The translations under genes and the position numbers were made by a program. Shown here piece by piece: positions 59,128 through 64,000 of a stretch of 64,000 nt of DNA (position 1 is the first letter of the stretch; every line of letters begins with the position of its first letter). A model generated the notes under the pieces. The model had not been told where the DNA came from. It worked only from the letters and a program-made list of their open reading frames with translations, and did no database searches. Source of the stretch: G965220305 sp965220305 (lineage in GTDB: Bacteria > Chloroflexota > Dehalococcoidia > Lucifugimonadales > UBA3495); NCBI GenBank assembly GCA_965220305.1, contig OZ244817.1, positions 2,666,001-2,730,000 of the forward strand. Direction: 5' to 3'.

Positions 59128-60129
59128 CTAGGGTGGGAGAGTGGGCCCAAAGTCTTCATCGTCACCGGCCTGGTAGGCGGGACTCTGGAAGTAGCGGCGT
59201 CCCCGCTGGGACTCCAGCATCGCCGGGCTGAGGAGAAACACCACCGAGGCCACAATTATCAGCAGGAGGGATAGGAAATTGAAGTCCACCGGCAGGGCAG
59301 TGATGGTTATAGTGACCAAGATGGCCGTCGTTACGGTCAGGAGCCCAATCTTCAGCAGGCGAGGCCCTATCTTGAGGAACACGACAGTGGTGATGGCCAG
59401 GGCCAGGAAGATGAAAGCCTGCGCGGTGTCGCTATCCTGGATCCGCTCGGCGTGGGTGCCCCACAGGCCTCCCCGCCAGTTTAGGAAGAGCACCCAGGAG
59501 GTGAGGAAGGGAAAGGGCAGGGCGGTGAAGGAGGCCATCAACCAGTCCCGTTGCATTACCTTGCCCACCACACTGGCCAGCACCCACATGGAGAAGGGTA
59601 CATAGCCGATTAACAGAACGAACAGGGCGGTACTGAAGGGCAATTGGCCGGTGGTGACCAGGGTCCAACCAGCATAGGAGAGGGCTATCAGGGATAGGAG
59701 CCAGGAGAGGGCCGGGGCCGCCAAGGTGTAACCCATCCAGGAGTAGGACCACTTGCTGGGATTGCCCCGTCGCCAGTTGCGCCAGGTAATCAGGGTAATG
59801 CCCACCAGCAGCAGGGCGGTAAAGAAGTAGTGGCTCCACAGGTGCAGCGCAAACAGGGCCGCCAACAGGAAGTGGGGGAGGGTAGCCAGCAGGATGTCCT
59901 GCCACACCGCCGGGCTGTGCACTTCGTACATCTGCTGGGCCACGGCCGCGGGACTGCCCATGTTCTGGACTGCCTGGGTAAGGGCCTCCTCGTGGGCCAT
60001 GCCCTGGGCTTCCAGTTCGGCGACGGTGTCTTCCAGGTGGCTCTCCAGCTCCTGGACTATCTCTTGCTCCCTGGCCGGTTCCAGCCGGAGTTGACGGGCC
60101 AGAGTATGAAGATAATTGCTAAACTGCAT
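59128..60129 (-). CDS. HAAS-domain membrane protein
   Basis: A 333-residue membrane protein. The first 70 residues (LHTLARQLRLEPAREQEIVQELESHLEDTVAELEAQGMAHEEALTQAVQNMGSPAAVAQQM) are a HAAS signalling domain. Then eight to nine membrane helices. HAAS proteins are generally encoded next to a PadR-type regulator, as here (the gene at 60153-60500), and respond to membrane or drug stress. Role not defined. Confidence 0.86.
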   Translation of the reverse strand: MQFSNYLHTLARQLRLEPAREQEIVQELESHLEDTVAELEAQGMAHEEALTQAVQNMGSPAAVAQQMYEVHSPAVWQDILLATLPHFLLAALFALHLWSHYFFTALLLVGITLITWRNWRRGNPSKWSYSWMGYTLAAPALSWLLSLIALSYAGWTLVTTGQLPFSTALFVLLIGYVPFSMWVLASVVGKVMQRDWLMASFTALPFPFLTSWVLFLNWRGGLWGTHAERIQDSDTAQAFIFLALAITTVVFLKIGPRLLKIGLLTVTTAILVTITITALPVDFNFLSLLLIIVASVVFLLSPAMLESQRGRRYFQSPAYQAGDDEDFGPTLPP

Positions 60130-60152
60130 GACCTTGTGGGGTTTTCAACGCG

Positions 60153-60500
60153 CTATTTGGCTACGGGCAGCATTACGAGATTCATGGCGTGGCTGAAACG
60201 CCGCCATTCTGCCAACCGGTCCACTAGGGCCCGATGCCCCCGCTCGGTGATGTGGTAGTAGCGGCGGCGGGAGCCGCTGGGGGCGTCCTGCCAACGGCCC
60301 TCGATGAGATTGGCGCGGGCCATGCGGTGCAGCGCCGGGTACAGGGTGCCTTCCTTGAAATCGAAGTACCCGCTGCTGCGCCGGTTCATCTCTTTGACAA
60401 TCTGGTAGCCGTACATCGGCTCCTTGTCCAGGAGAGCCAGCAGCAAGGATTCGGTATTTCCCTTGAGAAGTTCTTGTTGTCCCATAGCTTGTCGCTTCAT
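60153..60500 (-). CDS. PadR-family transcriptional regulator
   Basis: A 115-residue PadR regulator: GNTESLLLALLDKEPMYGYQIVKEMNRRS is the winged-helix start, then FKEGTLYPALHRMARANLIEGRW and SRRRYYHITERGHRAL. Binds its own promoter, probably, and controls the HAAS gene 23 bases downstream, as is usual for this pair. ATG at 60500; a second ATG at 60485 (MGQQEL) is possible. Confidence 0.92.
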   Translation of the reverse strand: MKRQAMGQQELLKGNTESLLLALLDKEPMYGYQIVKEMNRRSSGYFDFKEGTLYPALHRMARANLIEGRWQDAPSGSRRRYYHITERGHRALVDRLAEWRRFSHAMNLVMLPVAK

Positions 60501-60611
60501 GGTAAGAAATTGTGGCCCAATTCTATTGGCGGCCTCTGGAAGGGTCAAGGGTGGATCACCGTACCCCGGCCTTTTTCATGGGTGACTATGCCCCACTATC
60601 ACATAACGCGT

Positions 60612-61247
60612 TTAGCTCGTACTAGGAGAATTCATAGGGCGCACCGCCAAGTTGAGTGGCTCAGGGTACCGGGCTTGAGCAATTGGCTGACCCGCACTAG
60701 GCGGTTCGAGAAAGGTGATGGCACCGTAGTAGTCGTCAAGTGGTATAAAAACACCGTTCTCTTCTGCCCAATGTCTCATGCGAGCGCTGCAACTGTGTCG
60801 CCAAGAAAGGACTTCGATTCCCCATCCCTTCCCTTTCATGCGCTTGAGGTCAGCATGAAAACCCGCTCCAGTTTCAAATCCGCTGCCGTCACCAGTGAGA
60901 AGAACCGCAATTCCTGGGGCGCCGTTGTTGTCCGCTAGATCCCTAAGCATCTGTACCTGTAACTCTTGGTCTACCCCTTGCTCTGTTCCTTGTAGTTGCC
61001 CGCGTTCTTGGAGACTTACCTGTACTCCTTCATTCTCCAGCGCGTTCCAAACAGCTCGCAGTTCTGGAGGTATAGACCCAACGGCGAGTGCATGCACGAC
61101 TTCTCTACCTGCACGGGCTAATTCGAGCAAGTTGTGAAAATGAACACGGAATCGGGAACGAGCACCGAATCCTTCTCTCATCTCCGCTATTGACTGGCCA
61201 CTGATGAATATGTTGGAATTTTCCCAATAGATAAATATCTTTTCCAC
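60612..61247 (-). CDS. NYN-domain (PIN-like) nuclease candidate
   Basis: A protein of about 211 residues. The start is IFIYWENSNIFISGQ, where the conserved Asp-x-x-Asn of NYN domains is Glu-x-x-Asn; then GVDQELQVQMLRDL (about 90-103) and VLLTGDGSGFETGAGFHADLKRMKGKGWGIEVLSW (about 118-152) supply the other acidic residues. NYN proteins are PIN-related RNases or RNA-processing factors. The GTG at 61247 has AGGAA upstream; a TTG at 61256 is the alternative. Confidence 0.78.
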   Translation of the reverse strand: MEKIFIYWENSNIFISGQSIAEMREGFGARSRFRVHFHNLLELARAGREVVHALAVGSIPPELRAVWNALENEGVQVSLQERGQLQGTEQGVDQELQVQMLRDLADNNGAPGIAVLLTGDGSGFETGAGFHADLKRMKGKGWGIEVLSWRHSCSARMRHWAEENGVFIPLDDYYGAITFLEPPSAGQPIAQARYPEPLNLAVRPMNSPSTS

Positions 61248-61340
61248 TCTAAACAATTTCCTATGAATGACGGCCTACCAGGAAGGGCGACCCAGGCGCT
61301 TTACTACGAGAACCGAAATATCCTGCCCGTCACCGCGTCA

Positions 61341-61622
61341 CTACAACTTGGGTATTATAACCCGGGAAATAATCATGATTATTATGATGGCAACCATGGG
61401 GCTGAGGTCCAGGTTCCCGACACTGGGTATCACTCGGCGCAGGGGACCCAAAATGGGCTCGGTAATCTGGTTGACCACGGTTATGGCGCTGACCAGCAGG
61501 GGGTGGGGTTGGCCCCCGGAGAGGGGAACTACCCACGAAAGGATAACCCGGGCCAATATCACTATGGAAAGAAGCGTCAATAGTAAATTGACTATCCTCA
61601 CCAACTCAACAGGCAAACCCAC
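61341..61622 (-). CDS. YggT family membrane protein
   Basis: A 93-residue YggT protein: two membrane helices (about 8-30 and 65-90) with the central LVSAITVVNQITEPILGPLRRVIPSVGNLDLSPMVAIIII, the family signature. It follows proC by 4 bases, as often. GTG at 61622 is chosen from spacing; the TTG at 61616 is possible. YggT proteins are linked to membrane or cell-division functions and osmotic stress; role uncertain. Confidence 0.82.
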   Translation of the reverse strand: MGLPVELVRIVNLLLTLLSIVILARVILSWVVPLSGGQPHPLLVSAITVVNQITEPILGPLRRVIPSVGNLDLSPMVAIIIIMIISRVIIPKL

Positions 61623-61626
61623 TCCC

Positions 61627-62430
61627 TCATCCCTGGCCCAGCTTGATTGACTTGAGGTAAGCGGCGTTGACCGCATCCACCAGGGCTGCGGGGACTCCGG
61701 CGTGTTCCAAGGCCTGGAGCCCCTCGGCGGTGGTGCCGCCGGGGGAAACCACCATGTCTTTCAGCTCCCCGGGATGCTTGCCCGTGTCCATGACCAGCTT
61801 GACGCTGCCGAAGACCGTCTGCAGGGCCAGGGTGCGGGACATGTCCCGGGGAAGCCCCACGTAGACCCCGGCGTCAATCAGCGCCTCAACGAACAGAAAT
61901 ACGTAGGCGGGGCCGCTGGCGCTGAGGGCCGTAGCCATGTCCAGGTATTTCTCATCGTCGACGTAGATTTCTTTGCCCACCGTTTCCAGAATCGACTTGG
62001 TCAGTTGCCGCATGTCAGCGGTGACAGTCGGTGTGGTGGTCCACAGGCTCATGCCCTGGCCGATTTGGGCGGGGGTGTTGGGCATAACCCGCACGATATT
62101 GGCGTGCTCCAGCCCCTCTTGCAGGGTGGACATCTTGGCCCCGGCCACGATGGAGAGGGCCGCCTGGCCCGCGTCCAGTTTGCCGCCCAGTTGTTTGAAA
62201 ATGACCGGCAAGTCCTGGGGCTTGACGGACAGCACCACCAGGTCGGCGTCCCGGGTCACCTTGAAGTTGTCCGGGCTGGCCTGCACCCCGTAGTGGTCGG
62301 ACAAAAACTGGCATCGGTCCTCCCGGGGTTCGCCGATGCTAATCTCTTCGGGCTGGTTCAGGTTGGCCGACAGAACACCCCCCAGGATGGCTTCCGCCAT
62401 TGTGCCGCCGCCGATAAACGCTAACCTCAT
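61627..62430 (-). CDS. proC: Pyrroline-5-carboxylate reductase
   Basis: A 267-residue P5CR: MRLAFIGGGTMAEAILGGVLSANL (Rossmann), LVVLSVKPQDLPVIFKQL, VRVMPNTPAQIGQGMSLW (about 114-131) and the final SPGGTTAEGLQALEHAGV (about 228-245) are all typical. Last step of proline synthesis, NADPH dependent. It is immediately followed by yggT. ATG at 62430 with AGGTGA before it; a GTG 12 bases upstream is less likely. Confidence 0.95.
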   Translation of the reverse strand: MRLAFIGGGTMAEAILGGVLSANLNQPEEISIGEPREDRCQFLSDHYGVQASPDNFKVTRDADLVVLSVKPQDLPVIFKQLGGKLDAGQAALSIVAGAKMSTLQEGLEHANIVRVMPNTPAQIGQGMSLWTTTPTVTADMRQLTKSILETVGKEIYVDDEKYLDMATALSASGPAYVFLFVEALIDAGVYVGLPRDMSRTLALQTVFGSVKLVMDTGKHPGELKDMVVSPGGTTAEGLQALEHAGVPAALVDAVNAAYLKSIKLGQG

Positions 62431-62599
62431 AATTGCCGTCACCTATTAGACGCTACTGTTCGTGGGAACCAATTGTATCACTCGAAGGTGGGTACAAGGG
62501 GAAATGCGGATGGCCGGGATTCCCGCTGCCCCCGCGCCGGGGTGACGTTCCCCGTTCTGCAACTGGCAGGCTCTTTGAGGAAATGACGGATGGCCTTTA

Positions 62600-63394
62600 T
62601 TACCCCTGCAAGCGCCTGAGTTCGGCTTCCAGGTGGCGCGCCCGCTCCTCAGCGGCCAGGCGGGCCCGGCGCTCGGCGTCACGCTCCCCCAGGGCGGCGT
62701 CCCGTTCACCCAGGGCGACCAGGCGTTCCGCATCCGTTTCGTCGAAGGTCCGTAGGTAGCGCTGGGCCGCCGGATCGTACCAGCGGAGTTGCCCGTTCTC
62801 CCAGCAGATGTCCAGTCCCAACGCCGGGCTATGGCCCCAGTGGTGGGTCTCGTCCTCCCGCGCGATGCCGATGGGCTGGTAAATCCCTTCAACCAGCCGG
62901 TCGCCAGCCAACGGCGCCCCGTAATACTCGCCTCCCGACGGGTCAAGGCGCCAGTACTCGGGAATGGCGAAGGCCGCGTAGTCATCCCGCTTGTACGTGA
63001 TGTCGTTCTCAGCGGTGTTCTCGGAGGCGATTTCCAGCACGAAGTCCGGGGGCTTGCCCCACTGCTCGATGGAATAGCCCCGGTCGGCGATAATCCGGGC
63101 CGGGTCCACGCCAAAGGCCACCAGCAGGTCGGGAACGCGCAGGCCCCGGCGCTGGCGGAGATTCCGGCCCACCGGGACTTCGCCCAGGACGATGGTGGTT
63201 TCCGGCGCGCCCAGGTGGAGGCGCAGGGCAGCCTGGTGGCCGGGGGCGTGGAGGTAGATGGGATTCTGCATATCGCCCCTTGGGGGAAACACCGGGAATA
63301 GGCCGTCGCCCGGGTCAACGGGCGTGCGCGGGGGCGGGGTGAACCGGCCGGCCGGGCCGGTAGAGGGCTTTCGTGGTGTCGGTTTGCTGGTCAT
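62600..63394 (-). CDS. Uma2 family (DUF820) protein with coiled-coil tail
   Basis: A 264-residue Uma2 protein: VPDLLVAFGVDPARIIADRGYSIEQWGKPPDFVLEIASENT (about 70-110) and YAAFAIPEYWRLDPSGGEYY carry the PD-(D/E)XK-like acidic and Lys residues. The last 50 residues are a charged coiled coil (LVALGERDAALGERDAERRARLAAEERARHLEAELRRLQG). It is more like cyanobacterial Uma2 with long tails than the protein at 56719-57273. Function unknown. Confidence 0.88.
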   Translation of the reverse strand: MTSKPTPRKPSTGPAGRFTPPPRTPVDPGDGLFPVFPPRGDMQNPIYLHAPGHQAALRLHLGAPETTIVLGEVPVGRNLRQRRGLRVPDLLVAFGVDPARIIADRGYSIEQWGKPPDFVLEIASENTAENDITYKRDDYAAFAIPEYWRLDPSGGEYYGAPLAGDRLVEGIYQPIGIAREDETHHWGHSPALGLDICWENGQLRWYDPAAQRYLRTFDETDAERLVALGERDAALGERDAERRARLAAEERARHLEAELRRLQG

Positions 63395-63413
63395 GGCGAG
63401 CCTCGAAGGTAAC

Positions 63414-64000
63414 TTAATCGGGCACGTTAATTGCAATGGAATCCCGAGGTTCCCACTTCCCTTCGATTTCGTGGGTCTCATCCCCTTTTTGCCCGTGGAT
63501 CGTAATCTTCATTCCTTTTTCTGGATGGAATTCCATTAACACTCCCTTCAGGTTAACCCCTGTTTCTTTGAGGCCAGTCTCCAATTCCAACAAATAAGGC
63601 TCTATCTCGGCCAAAACTTCCGCTTTAAACTCTTCCAATATGGCTTTCTTCACTTGTCTCTCTCGCCTGAGCAGGCGTCTAAGCTGCTCGGTCATGCGAT
63701 TGAACGTAGCCATATCATCTACTTTCTTTGCACGGGCCAGATTCCCCGCTACTTCAGCTATCCGAGCTTGGATATCTTCCAATGTATTCAGGTTGGAGGG
63801 ATTGACCTCTGGCTGGCATTCGGCTAATTCTTTTCTCAGCACTTCTTTTAGTCCTTCCGGTAGAAAGTCGAGTTCGTGGGCATCAATATGGCAGAGATTA
63901 CAGACCAATTCGTGGTTGTCGCCGCAATATGCTTCTGCGCTCCACCGTTTCCACGCTCGCCACTCCCCACACCTCGGGCAGTTTTTACCAAAGGGGTTTT
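63414..64000 (-). CDS. Zinc-ribbon protein with coiled coil, 5' end outside the window
   Basis: At least 194 residues; the open frame runs off the right edge without a start codon needed. Near the edge CPRCGEWRAWKRW then ELVCNLCHIDAHELDF form two C-x2-C pairs, probably one zinc ribbon or treble clef. A long charged helical segment follows (LKEVLRKELAECQPE, then ERQVKKAILEEFKAEVLAEIEPYLLELE), and a C-terminal beta part (MKITIHGQKGDETHEIEGKWEPRD). No family recognised. Confidence 0.65.
   Translation of the reverse strand, partial: NPFGKNCPRCGEWRAWKRWSAEAYCGDNHELVCNLCHIDAHELDFLPEGLKEVLRKELAECQPEVNPSNLNTLEDIQARIAEVAGNLARAKKVDDMATFNRMTEQLRRLLRRERQVKKAILEEFKAEVLAEIEPYLLELETGLKETGVNLKGVLMEFHPEKGMKITIHGQKGDETHEIEGKWEPRDSIAINVPD

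Noticed and set aside
1..64000. tRNA or rRNA genes
   Set aside because: I looked for T-loop-like GGTTCGAATCC and similar signatures outside genes and for conserved rRNA segments and saw none. A covariance-model scan would settle it.

Overview
The window is high-GC DNA from a bacterial chromosome. Its gene content suggests a Chloroflexota lineage close to Dehalococcoidia/SAR202. It has a split glycine decarboxylase (gcvPA/gcvPB), several small-molecule catabolic families (MmgE/PrpD, mandelate-racemase-like enolase, LLM flavin oxidoreductase, carboxymuconolactone decarboxylases, acyl-CoA-dehydrogenase-like tandems, NIPSNAP, cyclase), frequent TTG/GTG starts, and very many short palindromic intergenic repeats. 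The placement is inferred from gene content; there is no rRNA or other marker here. I saw no tRNA, rRNA, prophage, IS transposase or convincing CRISPR array.

Layout. 0-10 kb: two lipoproteins, a frameshifted SDR gene, an MmgE/PrpD protein, a VapBC pair with a palindromic operator candidate, an HPP membrane protein, and a hydrolase / double-CMD / double-MaoC catabolic cluster. 10-19 kb: a hydroxyisobutyrate-dehydrogenase-like gene; the glycine cleavage operon gcvT-gcvH-(coiled-coil membrane protein)-gcvPA-gcvPB; and a B12-binding radical-SAM-like protein whose cluster cysteines are all replaced. 19-31 kb: a flavin-type PPOX protein carrying an in-frame palindromic insertion, FAD oxidoreductase, LLM oxidoreductase, DUF1015, a tandemly duplicated repeat-tailed membrane protein, class V aminotransferase, UvrD/PcrA helicase, Zn alcohol dehydrogenase. 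31-38 kb: GNAT, NIPSNAP, enolase, then a tightly coupled moxR / MNT-HEPN fusion / VWA cassette and a HAM1-like pyrophosphatase. 38-48 kb: a cyclase pseudogene, two tandem acyl-CoA-dehydrogenase-like paralogues plus a third ACAD, an MFS transporter, and two tandem TPP-binding (ComE-like) subunits. 47-64 kb: a cysteine-rich PadR regulator with arsM, a rubrerythrin-VIT iron transporter, amidohydrolase, a deiodinase-like selenoprotein with an in-frame UGA, CMD, MFS, VOC, small TA-like genes, Uma2 proteins, PadR/HAAS pair, NYN nuclease-like protein, proC-yggT and a zinc-ribbon protein cut by the window edge.

The observations most worth following are: (1) the deiodinase-like selenoprotein at 52331-53071 with a bSECIS-like hairpin just after the UGA; (2) the MNT-HEPN toxin-antitoxin fusion at 35887-36573, apparently produced by a 40-bp tandem duplication that abolished the stop codon, embedded between a MoxR ATPase and a VWA protein; (3) a palindromic element with an invariant loop and different but fully paired stems, once inside the PPOX coding sequence (19184-19276) and once over a stop codon (37695-37742); (4) the radical-SAM-like protein without its C-x3-C-x2-C cysteines; (5) MITE-like elements with terminal inverted repeats AGGGTCTTTCGATTGTC.
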